Under the pieces are notes generated by a model. That model was given only the letters and a program-made list of their open reading frames with translations, had not been told where the DNA came from and did not search any database. This document shows, piece by piece, positions 1 through 11,316 of a stretch of DNA of 64,000 bases; within the stretch, counting starts at the first letter, position 1, and each line of letters opens with the position of its first letter. The DNA is taken from contig PUQB01000740.1 in NCBI GenBank assembly GCA_003024785.1, positions 1 through 64,000 of the forward strand, read 5' to 3'. The position numbers and the translations under genes were made by a program. The stretch comes from Selaginella tamariscina. Lineage: Eukaryota > Streptophyta > Lycopodiopsida > Selaginellales > Selaginellaceae.

Positions 1-116
1 TTCCAATCTTTACACACTAAACACGCAACGCACCTAGATTTCCTGGATAAGCGTGGTAGGATTTCTACCTCCACAATGTCTTGCGGCAAGCCAGGAAGAA
101 GCTCGGCATATGCCAT
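1..116 (-). pseudogene. F-box gene copy a, N-terminal end only (cut by window edge)
   Basis: The reverse strand reads an ATG at 114-116 followed by the F-box segment (LPGLPQDIVEVEILPRL, then VCKDW) up to the window edge. It matches the first 38 or so codons of the copy at 16127. In all complete class a copies the frame breaks near codon 98, so this copy is probably broken too, but the relevant part lies outside the window. Confidence 0.6.
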
Positions 117-229
117 GAGAAAATGAGATCAAATAATACCTAGGGCATAGGACATTCCTTAAATACCCACGATTCCACGCGCGCATCCAAGAACCGACGG
201 CCATTCATTCATTGATGATGCTAAACCCT

Positions 230-1335
230 AATCCAATTGACCTTATACCCTTAATCAAACCCAATTTAACACCCACACACCCATATTTGTATGGTGTGTT
301 GCAGAGGTACTCTTACATTTATATATGCAAACTAATGTTAAATTAAATTTTACTTAATGTATATTTTCACACATTGCATTTAAAAATGCTTTATTTATAT
401 TCCATACCTTAACTTTTATAAGTTAAAAAAGAGACTCTTTCTTATATTGTTATATGTACCCTTGTTATTTATATACATCTTAAACCCTCATAGATGCTCT
501 ATTTTAGGATTTCCTTATAATTAATTATATATGTATATGGTTGTGAACTCTAACTATTGAGAATGCTATTATAAGAATAAGATTTAACCATTTTAATTAT
601 CTTTTGTTTATTTTTTATTAGAGTATAAAACATGTAGGACCTAATCAAGTTGAGAAGTAATGATAAGGGAAGTAAGAATGGAATAAGTAGAAATGAAAAA
701 CAATGTTAATTTGTAAAACATGAGATTAAATTAAATTTAGTCATTACAATGAATGAACCTCATGTGGACAAGGCAAGGCTAAATACTAGATTTAATTACT
801 AGAAAATTTAAATGAATACAATACTTATATATAAAATTTATTTATAAAGTTTCTTATTTAAATATAGTATTTTTTCTTAAATGTTATAATTTAAACATAA
901 AATATAAGGTAAATATATTTTATTTTTAATTTTAAAATGATTGAAATTATAAACAAGGATATTTATTTATAAATAAGAAGAGTATACAAGGCTAACTTTT
1001 TTTATGAGTTTTAAAGTTGAGTTAGCGGAAAGTTAATGAGTCAATTGTAAACAGTGATTGGTTGATTGGAAACCAACTCATATGATTCATTAATGTATGG
1101 GTTTATAAATAAATCATGAAAAAAAATATGCAAGTATGTATCATGCGATTATGTAGTATGTTACAATACACTAGCAAAGAAATAATTTCTGTTACTTAGG
1201 ATCAGCAAAACCAGCACATTTTAATATTTAATTAAGGAAGTTATTAAACTAGACAGTAATTAAGTAAGGAAGTTATTAAACTAGACCATTGACACATATA
1301 TTTAATTACAATTTACAATAATCATGTAACCAAAA
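230..1335 (+). repeat. AT-rich repeat block X, direct orientation
   Basis: This block of about 1.1 kb runs from the upstream flank of F-box a to the phrase ACCATTGACACATATATT near 1285. It recurs in the same orientation at 16241, 45165 and (truncated) 61195, and inverted at 8570-9640. A shortened direct copy lies at 14562-15050. No coding potential is seen. It starts with an imperfect hairpin (ACACACCCATA and TATGGTGTGT near 270-302). Confidence 0.8.
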
Positions 1336-1650
1336 ATGACTATAGATCTGAAGAGTAGAACGATCAGCTTCTGCTAAATTCACTAATTAGGATATGCATG
1401 TCCATTTATATCCATATGTATATATGTGTCCATGCTAACACAGTTATATTACAGTTTAGGCAATATATGCAGCTGGAGAAGAGAATAGTTCCATAGGTAT
1501 GGGCCAAATGGTGACAACATTCCTTTCTCGATACTTTACAGAGTTTGTAGATTATGGATTCACATCAAAAATGGAAGAGCATCTAGACTTTATCTCCTTT
1601 GGAAGTGTTGGAGAAAAGACGTGTTCAGGCAGTTTTGGCCAAATTTCCAT
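1336..1650. other. Linker between block X and F-box b, no convincing gene
   Basis: The only open frame is 66 codons (1499-1699, +). It has no recognisable domain and is disrupted in the copies at 17503 and 46428. I see no RNA gene or promoter. The stretch after 1640 (CCAAATTTCCATGCTCCAC) is the outer end of the F-box module and recurs near every class a, b and c copy. Confidence 0.6.
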
Positions 1651-2056
1651 GCTCCACGGGCCAAGCCTCCAACAAGCAGGTTGCACAAATTCTAGCTAAG
1701 GTGCGCGCGTGTGTGCACATTTTATATAGATAGACACATACATATGTACATATTGATACATACTACATACACACACAACAACAGTTTATTAGTATTAAGT
1801 TATTGCATTGCAATTGTTTCTCGAGAAGCTGACAAGCTGTCACCTAGGAGAGCTCAAACTCAAGCTCTCCAAGTCCGATACGAGTGATGTAGCTGGTATC
1901 CGTCATCTCATGCAAAAATTGCAATTGTAGAAACTATCTCCACAATGTTACTGGCATTGCAAATCATGCATATTATGCGCCCTTGTTGCTTGCACCTAAT
2001 CCACTCATTCTTCGTAGGATTGTATGGATTAACATTTTTAAATTAAACCATGGTTC

Positions 2057-2076
2057 TTACTATTCATGAATAGTAA
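2057..2076. repeat. Perfect 20-bp palindrome downstream of F-box b
   Basis: TTACTATTCATGAATAGTAA reads the same on both strands. It lies about 90 bp beyond the F-box stop codon, and equivalents follow the class a, b and c copies. In most class d copies the right half is damaged, apart from the one near 39251. It could fold as a hairpin in the 3' UTR. No function is shown. Confidence 0.8.
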
Positions 2077-2162
2077 ACCCTATTAATAATTTCTATAATC
2101 AATAAATTATAAAATTAAAGAATATAGGATTAAATTTATGTATTTGATTTAATTTAAAATTA

Positions 2163-2675
2163 TTATATAAATTGGTTTAAAATTTGTTGATCTAAACCAC
2201 CATGGTTTATTTGGTGATTTAAACCGTTCAATCCTTCGTATACTAAAACTGCATCCTCTCCAATCAACGAGATTAAGGATAAGTCATTTGACCATGTAGT
2301 ACTTAAGTGTAATTCGTTCCTCCATGATAGATTTTTCCATTCAATGTACATGTCCATGTAACAATAACAAAATGGCTTAAATACCCATACCATGCCATTA
2401 CAGTAGCCTATCTGTTTAAGTCCAATCTTTCCACACATAACAAAATCAAACTTCATACCATCTTCACCAAACTCAATAAACTGGTAACATGTTTTCTCTT
2501 CATTGTAAACTATAATCCCGTGAGGAGGCGGTAACAGAGGCAGTTGTTCGATGCTTCTCTTCCAATCTTTACACACTAAACACGCAACGCACCTGGATTT
2601 CCTGGATAAGCGTGGCAGGATTTCCACCTTCACAATGTCTTGCAGCAAGCAAGGAAAAAGCTGGGGATATGCCAT
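2163..2675 (-). CDS. Short F-box protein, copy b (intact)
   Basis: This is an intact 170-codon ORF starting at the ATG at 2673-2675. Residues 6-37 fit an F-box (LLQDIVKVEILPRL, then a conserved VCKDW), the segment that binds SKP1 in SCF ubiquitin ligases. The rest (NEEKTCYQFIEF, YCNGMVWVF, LISLIGEDAVLVYEG) looks like one or two blades of a kelch or F-box-associated beta-propeller. At 170 residues it is under half the usual ~350-400, so substrate binding may be lost. A TATA-like CTTAAATA lies at 2718-2725. Unlike the other classes it lacks the telo-box upstream, because transposase sequence begins there. It also lacks SGKL after MDMY (class d numbering), an in-frame difference. Expression is unknown; it could be a transcribed relic. 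Confidence 0.65.
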   Translation of the reverse strand: MAYPQLFPCLLQDIVKVEILPRLSRKSRCVACLVCKDWKRSIEQLPLLPPPHGIIVYNEEKTCYQFIEFGEDGMKFDFVMCGKIGLKQIGYCNGMVWVFKPFCYCYMDMYIEWKNLSWRNELHLSTTWSNDLSLISLIGEDAVLVYEGLNGLNHQINHGGLDQQILNQFI

Positions 2676-2784
2676 GAAAAAATGAGATTAAATAATACCT
2701 AGGGCATAGGACATTCCTTAAATACCCACGATTCCATGCACGCTTCTAGGATTCCACGCACTCATCCAAGAACCGATAATAGAT

Positions 2785-3487
2785 TTATGAATTCAATATG
2801 TTACATACACATAGATTGAGTACATATGGAACATACATGTGTTTAACATAATGTTTTCGATAACAAGTCTTTTTGTTGACTTTCTTACCTCCAATACATG
2901 CTTTCCATGTCCTAGGGTTCTTTTGCACAAGGTCTCCTCCTTGGGGGTACTCGTCAAATACGGGTTCATCTCTGTGGTGTGGGGACTCATTATAGCCGTC
3001 ACTCTGACCTACGTCTAGAGGGCGTGAAAAGCTTCCTTGTGTCCATGTGTTAGCATACATATCAATAAAATCGGAAGTTTTATAACATTTCCAAGGCACT
3101 TTGGTGTTGTAACGAGCCTTGGAATGCTAGTCTTTAAATGATCCATCTTGTCATGGATCAAGCACAGGTATTCGAATGGGCGTGAGACAGAAAGCAGAGG
3201 TGTGCATAGTACTGAGACCGGCAAGTTTGTTGTGCAATCATGTGGGCCTCCATCTTCTTTTGAATGGCAATGATCTCCACCAAGGTTTTTGCATAAGCCT
3301 CTGCAGGCTTCAATGATGTACAAGTGTCACACTTGGAAAAGCTAGAGTGTTTTGCAATCTCCACATTCTTAAAATAAGTATTCCATATATTGTTGAAGGT
3401 ACGAGTGAAGATTGCTTGGAGCCCCATCAAACTGAGGCACTTGTTCACATGTTCACACAGCTTTAATTGAGTGTAGATTGAAGGCAA
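2785..3487 (-). pseudogene. DDE-type transposase relic, middle part
   Basis: Two overlapping minus frames read, in order, LKLCEHVNKCLSLMG, VEIAKHSSFSKCDTC, MEAHMIAQQTCRSQYYAH, LIHDKMDHLKTSIPRL and KLPILLICMLTHGH. The C-x2-C segment followed by the IHDKMDH motif is what I know from the plant transposon ORFs that also carry a DNCxxQNKN motif (DUF7869-like). One missing base near 3200 splits the frame here; the copies at 19038 and 48039 read through it. The N- and C-terminal parts are absent here and occur elsewhere in the unit. It is inactive on its own. Confidence 0.6.
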
Positions 3488-3710
3488 AACCTAGAGTACC
3501 GCTGCAAACACACCATACAAATATGGGTTGTGGGTGTTAAATTGGGTTTGATTAAGGGTATAGGGTCAATTGGATTAGGGTTTAGCATCATCAATGAATA
3601 AATGGCCGTCGGTTCTTGGATGCGCACGTGGAATCCTGGAAGCGTGCATGGAATCGTGGGTATTTAAGGAAATGTCCTATGCCCTAGGTATTATTTGATC
3701 TCATTTTTTC

Positions 3711-4236
3711 ATGGCATATCCCGAGCTTCTTCCTGGCTTGCCGCAAGACATTGTGGAGGTAGAAATCCTGCCACGCTTATCCAGGAAATCTAGGTGCGTT
3801 GCGTGTTTAGTGTGTAAAGATTGGAAGAGAAGCATCGAACAACTGCCTCCTTTGCCGCCTCCTCACGGGGTTGTAGTTTACAATGAAGAGAAAACATGCT
3901 ACCAATTTATTGAGTTCAGTGAAGATGGTGTGAAGTTCGATTTTGCTATATGCGGAAAGATTGGACTTAAACCCATAGGCTACTATAATGAATGGCATTA
4001 TTTGGGTATTTAAGCCATTTTGTTATTGTTACATGGACATGTGCAGTGGTAAACTTGAATGGAAAAATCTACCATGGAGGAATGAATTACACCTAAGTAA
4101 TACATGGTCAAATGAATTATCCTTAATCTCTTTGATTGGAGAAGATGTAGTTTTAGTATACAAAGGATTAAACGGTTTAAATCACCAAATAAACCATGGT
4201 GGTTTAGATCAACAAATTTTAAACCAATTTATATAA
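3711..4236 (+). pseudogene. F-box gene copy c, frame broken
   Basis: The N-terminal frame runs from the ATG at 3711 and ends at codon 100 (NEWHYLGI, stop at 4013). The C-terminal half continues in another frame (3988-4236). Where class d reads NGMVWVF, class c carries an altered AATGAATGGCATTATTTGG stretch that shifts the frame. All three class c copies (3711, 19733, 48750) and the class a copies share this lesion, so it is ancestral rather than a sequencing slip. A truncated 100-residue F-box-only peptide is still possible. Confidence 0.7.
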
Positions 4237-4334
4237 TGATTTTAAATTAAATTAAATACATAAATTTAATCTTATATTCTTTAATTTTATAAATACTTTT
4301 TCAATTTATTTATTATAGAAATTATTAATAGGGT

Positions 4335-4354
4335 TTACTATTCATGAATAGTAA
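4335..4354. repeat. Perfect 20-bp palindrome downstream of F-box c
   Basis: This is the same TTACTATTCATGAATAGTAA as beyond F-box b, here 99 bp past the class c stop codon. Confidence 0.8.
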
Positions 4355-5280
4355 GAATCATGGTTTAATCTAAAAATGTTAATCCATACGATCCTACTAA
4401 GAATGAGTGGATTAGGTGCAAGCAACAACGGAGGGTGCATAATATGCATGATTTGCAATGCCAGTAACATTGTGGAGATAGTTTCTACAATTGGCAATTT
4501 TTGCATGAGATGAGGTACCGGCTACACCACTCATAGCGGACTTGGAAAGCTTAAGTTTGAGCTCTCCCAAGTGACAGTCACGACAAGCTGGATCCTTTCT
4601 TGTCAGCTTCTCGAAAAATAATTGCAATGCAATAACTTAATATTAATAAATTGTTGTTGTGTGTGTATGTAGTATGTATCAATATGTACATATGTATGTG
4701 TCTATCTATATAAAAATGCACACACACATGCACCTCAGCCAGCATTTGTGCAACCTGCTTGTTGGAGGCTTGGCCCATGGAGCATGCAAATTTGGCCAAA
4801 ACTGTTGTTAATGGTGTTGGTTCTAAAATAAATAGAACACTAACCACCACTTGAGCATGTGACAAAGCATCTATCGAGCATGTTTACATATCATATGCTT
4901 CTTCTTCAAAATCGATTGCACCACCACATGATCACACATGGAAGAACCATAAAGATAAGCATGAAATTTATGGAATGCTCAAACAATCATCAAACACTCC
5001 TTACTTGTAGTCAAATAATTGAGGTTCAGATTGCTAAGACTTCAACTAACATATAAAATGAATTAGAAGTAGGAATTTCTTACATGAGATCAACACTCAT
5101 ATTCAATATTTAAAGCATTAATACAAAAATAAAGGGATGAAAGAAATCAAGGTAATGAAGAAAATGGACAAAGTTAAGAGATGAATAAGAGATTAAAAAA
5201 ATATTGACACTTAGAGACTAAGAGAAAGAAGAGAACTATAGTAAAGCATGAAATGGAGTTGTTTCATCAGACAAATGAGA
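4355..5280. other. F-box module tail and linker, no gene seen
   Basis: Up to about 4810 this is the conserved 3' tail of the F-box module, including a GT/GTAT-rich microsatellite (TGTGTGTATGTAGTATGTAT, 4658-4677 region). From 4810 to 5280 there are only short frames without motifs. The 65-codon frame at 4859-5056 is kept in copy 2 but lost in copy 4. Confidence 0.5.
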
Positions 5281-5289
5281 AACAAATTA

Positions 5290-5706
5290 TGCCAAGTATG
5301 TGGCCTTGCCCAAGAACTATTGAAGCTCGTGATGTGTCTTTGACACAAAAACTCTTCCATCACGAGAAATAACAACTCTTAAATACTTGACAGAAGTTTA
5401 GCCAAACTTAATAAAATCATCCATTTGTGGTATAGGGTAGCTATTTGGTATTGTCACATAATTTGCAAGTCATAAATCTATTGTGAAATGCATGTCACAA
5501 TTTACTTCCTTGATGATATGAGACTCAAAAGCCCAAGAACTACACAAAGGTTGCATCACACCTCGAGCTAACATATATTGAACAACTTGTGTCATAACCT
5601 TTCCCTCTCCCCCTAAGTCAACGAAGCAAAGGGCTAATTGATATTTATGAAAGGGCCCCTGGTCATGATGACCCAGGGTTGCTTGAGTCTTTCTCATATA
5701 TCCCAC
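5290..5706 (-). pseudogene. Ty3/gypsy reverse-transcriptase relic with internal deletion
   Basis: The minus strand reads, with stops, LARGVMQPLCSSWAFESHI, then MHFTIDLRLANYVTIPNSYPIP-like sequence, then QMDDFIKFG, SVKYLRVVISRDGR and FLGKATYLA. The first part corresponds to the start of a Ty3/gypsy RT (I-x-PS-x-SPW, then RFCVDYR-LN-VTIPD-YPLP). The last two match its thumb and tether region (YLGHVIS-x-G; SFLGLANYY). QMDD abuts the later segment directly, so the palm with the YxDD active site is deleted. Stops and frame breaks make it inactive. Copies lie at about 21276 and 50290. Confidence 0.7.
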
Positions 5707-5905
5707 ATATCACACAATTTTTACACATGTTGTAATTCACTAGGTCAAAACTATGACAACTTGCGACATCTCTTGCTTCTTTGATAGTGATCAATGATGA
5801 ATCAAAGCCTTGATTGGTGCTACATCCTACGTATCAATTCAATGTTAGTGTTGACTTCAATTCTTCTAGCAACAACAAGTTGCTACAAATCAAAAAACTG
5901 ATTGG

Positions 5906-5982
5906 GCATTTTAGGGGCATGCATGTCCAAGGTTGTGAAGAAAGACTTTTTGTACCAAGGATAGTGCGTGCCCCTAAAATGC
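5906..5982. repeat. Inverted repeat with 14-bp perfect arms
   Basis: GCATTTTAGGGGCA (5906-5919) pairs with TGCCCCTAAAATGC (5969-5982) across a 49-nt loop. The copy at 21921-21968 has a loop of only 20 nt with intact arms, and the copy at 50939-51015 has the long loop. Confidence 0.75.
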
Positions 5983-5989
5983 TGCGAGT

Positions 5990-6540
5990 TTAATTCTTTT
6001 AGTAAGAGGTTGGTGCATTGCCTAAGCAAGATTAACAAGGGAAATTGTATAAAATTGTACAATTATGTGTACAAAAGAATACAGATAGCTACGTTAATGC
6101 ACAACATGCACTTGACATCATTTATTGATTGAATTTTGATATAAATATTTAAGTTATTCATTTTTAAGGAAACATTATAGATCCTCAAATTTTGAGTGTG
6201 AAAAGGCATGTGTATTAGCTTAAGTAAAGAATGACAATTGTGATACTCACAGAGAAACATGTGCACAAGGTTGTAGCCTAGGAAATCTCTCTCTCACACA
6301 CACGTGTGCAAAGATTAAATTACAATTGGTTAAGAACATATGTAGTTGACTCATGAACTTCAACTGAGAAGCGTATTGAGCACATCTCTCAATCATCTCA
6401 AACTCTCCATGAATACAACAACTCAAGAGTGTACTCCACTCTATATCCTGGTTGATAGTGGTTGATCATTGTCAAACATCTAGCTGGCGTGAGCGAGGAG
6501 AAGCAGAGGACATACAACGGGTGCAGACTAACAACTCAAA
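5990..6540. other. Non-coding linker
   Basis: Only short frames are seen here, none with motifs. A CA-rich patch (CTCTCACACACACGTGTG, about 6291-6308) varies in length between units. Nothing else is recognised. Confidence 0.4.
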
Positions 6541-7090
6541 TCCATATTTGTATCTCTCACAAGGGTTTTTCATTTGTATTACTTTATTTCTTCAGATTTC
6601 CTCTTTCCTTGTTAGGAGCAACACTAAATTGGGTGTTATCATATAAAAAAAGCATGACACAGCTGTGCTGTTTACAATCAAGTATTATAAACAAATTTAA
6701 AGTACTTATAAAGACTCACTCACTTACAATCAAAATTTAGGGTTTACATAAACAAATTTATATTCTCTTTATAAATACATACTACTTTTATGAATCCATT
6801 AGGATTGCACTAGAATTTGTTAGGGATTTATCTTATTTACACATCCCATTTACTTCGAATTATCGATTAGCCGAGATTTCATATAATTCTCGATGGGGAA
6901 TTAATCCCGCCAATGCTTCCCGCCTCTTAAAATGGTAGCATGACTAATTTTGTCCACAACTTTCTGAATCAGGGAGAGGTGGCATGATTAATTCTGCCAA
7001 TGCTTCCCCACCCACAACTCTTTGGGTGACGAGATTAATCTGCCCACCATTTTAAGAAGTGGGGAAGCATTGACGGGATTAATCTAAACT
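6540..7090 (+). repeat. P module 1 with sparse GGGATTAATCCC palindromes
   Basis: From about 6540 this is a diverged duplicate of 12310-12640. Both carry ACACTAAATTGGGTG or CATTAAATTAGGTG, then GCTGTTTACAA, TATTATAAACAAATTTA, GATTTATCT and TTAGCCGAG in the same order. Both are followed by GGGATTAATCCC-type palindromes, only four or five here, decayed, at about 6896-7090. A transposase fragment starts right after. It looks like the 5' region of a mobile element. Confidence 0.65.
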
Positions 7091-8560
7091 CAATTGAAGT
7101 TGTGTGAACATGTGAACAAGTGCCTCAGTTTGATGGGGGCTCCAAACAATCTACACCAATACCTTGAACAACATATAGATTACTCAGTTTAAGATGTGGA
7201 GATTCAAAACACTCTCGTTTTTTCAAGTGTGACACTTGTACATCATTAAAGATTGTAAATGCTTTTGTGCAAAACCCTTGGTGGAGATCATTGCCATTCA
7301 AAAGAAGATGGAGGCCCACATGATTGCACAATAAACTTGCCGATCTAATTACTATGCACACTGCATGCTTTGTATGTCACACCCATTAAATACCTGTGCT
7401 TAATCCACGATAAGATTGATCATTGAAAGACCAACATTTTAAAGCTAGTTGCAACACCAAAGTGCCTTGGAAATGTCATGAAAATTTCGATTTCATTAAC
7501 AAGTGTGTTAACACATGGACATGATTGTGAATCATATGGACACTTTTCATTTCCATAATGGTTTAACGACTCCAATTTCACTATTGGGTTGTTAAATATG
7601 TGTTTTAGAAACCTTAAAGCCCATTCACAAACAAGTCTTATGGGTGATTTCAAAGTGAACAAACAACACCTCCAACCTTTACACAATGCTCTCATGAACA
7701 CATTTGCACTTGAGGCTACTTGGGAATATGGGAGGCACTGTCAGTAGCCTGCACAAAAAAATGATGGCCCGATTGAGAGTTCCAGTTTATTGTAGGGATC
7801 TAACTAGACATGGTACAAGTGTTATCAACATCAAACTAGCTTCCTCGTGATTTGCTTTTACAAATTGACAATTGTGCATGCAAGAACAAAAATAAGTAAA
7901 TCATTTTAGTTAAGGGTTTCTCAAGCTCATACTTACTTTTATTTTCTATATACGTATTAGCATACTTGTCAATGTTTGTTGCCAAAGCTGTGTTTAAAAC
8001 AATCACACTTAGTTTTCTTATGGTTGGTGACATTCATGAAGATATTAATGCATTCTTTAGCAAGGTCTCCAACTCTACAAAATGGAAAGTGCACTTACCT
8101 TACCACATATGATGGATCTTTTTGAAAATTGCATCTTCAAAAAAATTATGCTCTACTCATAATTGAGGTGCCAAACTTCAAAAAGTTTCTTAAAGAGTAT
8201 ATCAAAGAGAGAAGCGATTCTTTAACTGGTCACTTTGTACAACAACAATTCTTCTTCTCCACAGGAGATGTTATACCTAATATGTAATACAAGTTACAGC
8301 CATCCATCAGAACAAGAGTGGTTACTCAAAGAGGACTTAATGCTCTTCAAAAGTGGAAAGCCACTTCTCCCAAAGGGACAATTAGACCTTATTTCACAAG
8401 TGCCCAACTCAAGAAAAAGTTTATTATTGATGACCTCAAAAAGTATGTGACATGGGTTCAAAAATTGATGTTAAAAAATTGTGATGAGGTGACTGGTTAC
8501 TCAGAACTATATAAGCATATGATTAACAATTGTAAGATTGCTATTTGAGAGAGTCATTTT
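7090..8560 (+). pseudogene. DDE-type transposase relic, middle and C-terminal parts
   Basis: Read across all three plus frames, this stretch gives the same middle segment as 2785-3487 (LKLCEHVNKCLSLMG, KCDTCTSLK, MEAHMIA). It continues through LVATPKCLGNVMK, QIDNCACKNKNK (7861-7896) and, at the end, RVVTQRGLNALQKWKATSPKG and LKKYVTWVQKLMLKN. QIDNCACKNKNK resembles the DNCxxQNKN block that carries a catalytic Asp in DUF7869-type plant transposases. The many frame breaks make this a relic. Copies lie at 23080, 35940 and 52140. Confidence 0.6.
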
Positions 8561-8569
8561 CAATTACAA

Positions 8570-9640
8570 GATTATTGTAAATTGTAATTAAATATATGTG
8601 TCAATGGTCTAGTATAATAACTTCCTTACTTAATTACTGTCTAGTTTAATAACTTCCGTAATTAAATATTAAAATGTGCTGGTTTTGCTGATCCTAAGTA
8701 ACAGACATTATTTCTTTGCTAGTGTATTGTAACATACTACATAATCGCATGGTACATACTTGCATATTTTTTTCATGATTTATTTATAAACCCATACATT
8801 AGTGAATCATATGAGTTGTTTCCAATCAACCAATCACTATTTACAATTGACTCATTAACTTTCTGCTAACTCAACTTTAAAACTCATAAAAAAGTTAGCC
8901 TTGTACACTCTTCTTATTTATAAATAAATATCTTGTTTATAATTTCAATCATTTTAAAATTAAAAATAAAATATATTTACCTTATATTTTATGTTTAAAT
9001 TATAACATTTAAGGAAAAATACTATATTTAAATAAGAAACTTTATAAATAAATTCTATATAAGTATTGTATTCATTTAAATTTTCTAATAATTAAATCTA
9101 GTATTTAGCCTTGCCTTGTCCACATGAGGTTTATTCATTGTAATGACTAAATTTAATTTAATCTCATATTTTATAAATTAACATGTTTTTGCATTTCTAC
9201 TTATTCCATTCTTACTTCCCTTATCATTACTTCTCAACTTGATTAGGCTCCTACATTTTTTTATACTCTAATAAAAAATAAACAAGAGATAATTAAAATG
9301 GTTAAATGTTACTCTTATAATAGCATTCTCAACAGTTAGAGTTGACAACCACATGGGTAGGGTCGGGGAGAATACTGCATTTCATATACATATATAGTTA
9401 ACTATAAGAAAATCCTAAAATAGAGCATCTATGAGGTTTAAGATGTATATAAATAACAAGGGTACATATAACAGTATAAGAAAGAGTCTCCTTTTTAACT
9501 TATAAAAGTTAAGGTATGGAATATAAATAAAGCATTCTTAAATGCAATGTGTGAAAATATACATTAAGTAAAATACAATTTAACATTAGTTTGCATATAT
9601 AAATGTAAGAGTACCTCTGCAACACACCATACAAATATGA
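8570..9640 (-). repeat. Block X, inverted orientation
   Basis: This is the reverse complement of 230-1335. For example, CAATGGTCTAGTATAATAAC near 8603 mirrors the end of X near 1285. Together with F-box d it forms the left arm of a ~2.2-kb inverted repeat whose right arm is F-box a plus block X (15060-17345). Confidence 0.85.
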
Positions 9641-9824
9641 GTGTGTGGGTGTCAAATTGGGTTTGATTAAGGGTACATGGTCAATTGGATTAGGGTTTAG
9701 CATCATCAATGAATGAATGGCCGTCGGTTCTTGGATGCACGCGTGGAATCTTGGAAGCGTGCATGGAATCGTGGGTATTTAAGGAATGTCCTATGCCCTA
9801 GGTATTATTTAATCTCATTTTTTC

Positions 9825-10345
9825 ATGGCATATCCCCAGCTTCTTCCTGGCTTGCCGCAAGACATTGTGGAGGTGGAAATCCTGCCACGCTTATCCAGGA
9901 AATCAGGTGCGTTGCGTGTTTAGTGTGTAAAGATTGGAAGAGAAGCATAGAACAACTGCCTCCTTTGCCACCTCCTCATGGGGTTATAGTTTACAATGAA
10001 GAGAAAACATGTTACCAATTTATCGAGTTTGGTGAAGATGGTATGAAGTTTGATTTTGTTATGTGTGGAAAGATTGGACTTAAACAAATAGGCTACTGTA
10101 ATGGCATGGTATGGGTATTTAAGCCATTTTGTTATTGTTACATGGACATGTACAGTGGTAAACTTGAATGGAAAAATCTATCATGGAGGAACGAATTACA
10201 CTTAAGTACTACATGGTCAAATGACTTATCCTTAATCTCGTTGATTGGAGAGGATGCAGTTTTAGTATACGAAGGATTGAACGGTTTAAATCACCAAATA
10301 AATTATGGTGGTTTAGATCAACAAATTTTAAACCAATTTATATAA
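9825..10345 (+). pseudogene. F-box gene copy d, one base missing after the F-box
   Basis: The ATG is at 9825-9827 and the stop at 10343-10345. The length is 521 bp against 522 in the intact copies at 25822 and 54883. The missing C lies near 9903 (GAAATCAGGTG instead of GAAATCCAGGTG) and cuts off the F-box. The downstream 145 codons remain open and fuse in frame with upstream sequence from 9713, so a non-F-box product is possible on paper. The lesion could be an assembly error because everything else matches the intact copies. Confidence 0.7.
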
Positions 10346-10849
10346 TGATTTTAAATTAAATTAAATACATAAATTTAATCTTATATTTTTTAATTTTATA
10401 AATACTTTTTCAATTTATTCATTATAGAAATTATTAATAGGTTTACTATTCATGAATGTTAATCCATACACGATCCTATGAAGAATGAGTGGCTTAGGTG
10501 CAAGCAACAAGGGCGCATAATATGCATGATTTGCAATGCCAGTAACATTGTAGGGATAGTTTCTACAGTTGGCAATTTTTACATGAGATGACGGATATCG
10601 GCTACATCACTCGAACTTGGAGAGCTTGAGTTTGAACTCTCCCAAGTGACAGTCACGACAAGTTGGATTCTTTCTTGTCAGCTTCTCGAAAAACAATTGC
10701 AATGCAATAACTTATTAATAAATTGTTGTTGTTGTGTGTATGTAGTATGTATCAATATGTACATATGTATGTGTCTATCTATATAAAATGTGCACACGCA
10801 CACACACCTCAACCAGCATTTGTGCAACCTGCTTGTTGGATATTAATTC

Positions 10850-11205
10850 CACCACCCTTCTCCGTCTCAGACAAAAGTGGCCAGGATTGATTTGGCCCAC
10901 CAGATTAGGAGACAAAGAAGGATGGCGGGATTAATCCCACCACCCCTTCCATGCATGTTGGGCGAGATTAATCCCGCCCACGACACTCTCATATGCATAA
11001 TGATGGTGGGCGGGATTAATCATGCCCCACACTCATTGAGACATGAAGGGTGCCCCTTCCATGACCAGTGAAGGGGATTAATTCTCCCACCACCTCCACG
11101 CCTCCTCAAACAGTCGAGCCCACCAGGCATAGAAGAGTCGGTGGGATTAATTCGCCACCCTTTATGTCTCAATGAGTGTGGGGCGGGATTAATCCCACCT
11201 ACCAG
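10850..11205. repeat. Palindrome array I, copy 1
   Basis: About eight variants of GGCGGGATTAATCCCGCC occur here, for example at about 10924, 10960, 11007, 11073, 11131 and 11183. They are separated by spacers of roughly 25-45 bp. The array starts exactly where the F-box d module is truncated (TTGTTGGA, then TATTAATTCC). A 64-codon open frame across it (10877-11071) is made of repeat-encoded GLIPPP and GGIN peptides and is not a gene. Confidence 0.85.
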
Positions 11206-11255
11206 GCATGGAAATATGACATAATAATATTAAAAAACATTTGAAAACAATCATA

Positions 11256-11259
<4 letters not shown>

Positions 11260-11311
<52 letters not shown>
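11260..11311. repeat. (TA)n microsatellite
   Basis: An uninterrupted AT dinucleotide run of about 51 bp. The equivalents at 27252, 40100 and 56320 are much shorter or interrupted. Confidence 0.95.

Positions 11312-11316
<5 letters not shown>

Noticed and set aside
1499..1699. 66-codon frame between block X and F-box b
   Set aside because: The frame is disrupted in units 2 and 4 and has no motif.
4658..4720. Possible tRNA or snoRNA in the GT/GTAT-rich tail of the F-box module
   Set aside because: No cloverleaf or box C/D motifs fit. It is a microsatellite with length changes between copies.
9713..10345. 210-codon ORF as a distinct gene fused to F-box d
   Set aside because: The first 63 codons are promoter and out-of-frame F-box sequence joined by a one-base deletion. 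The intact copies show the true frame.
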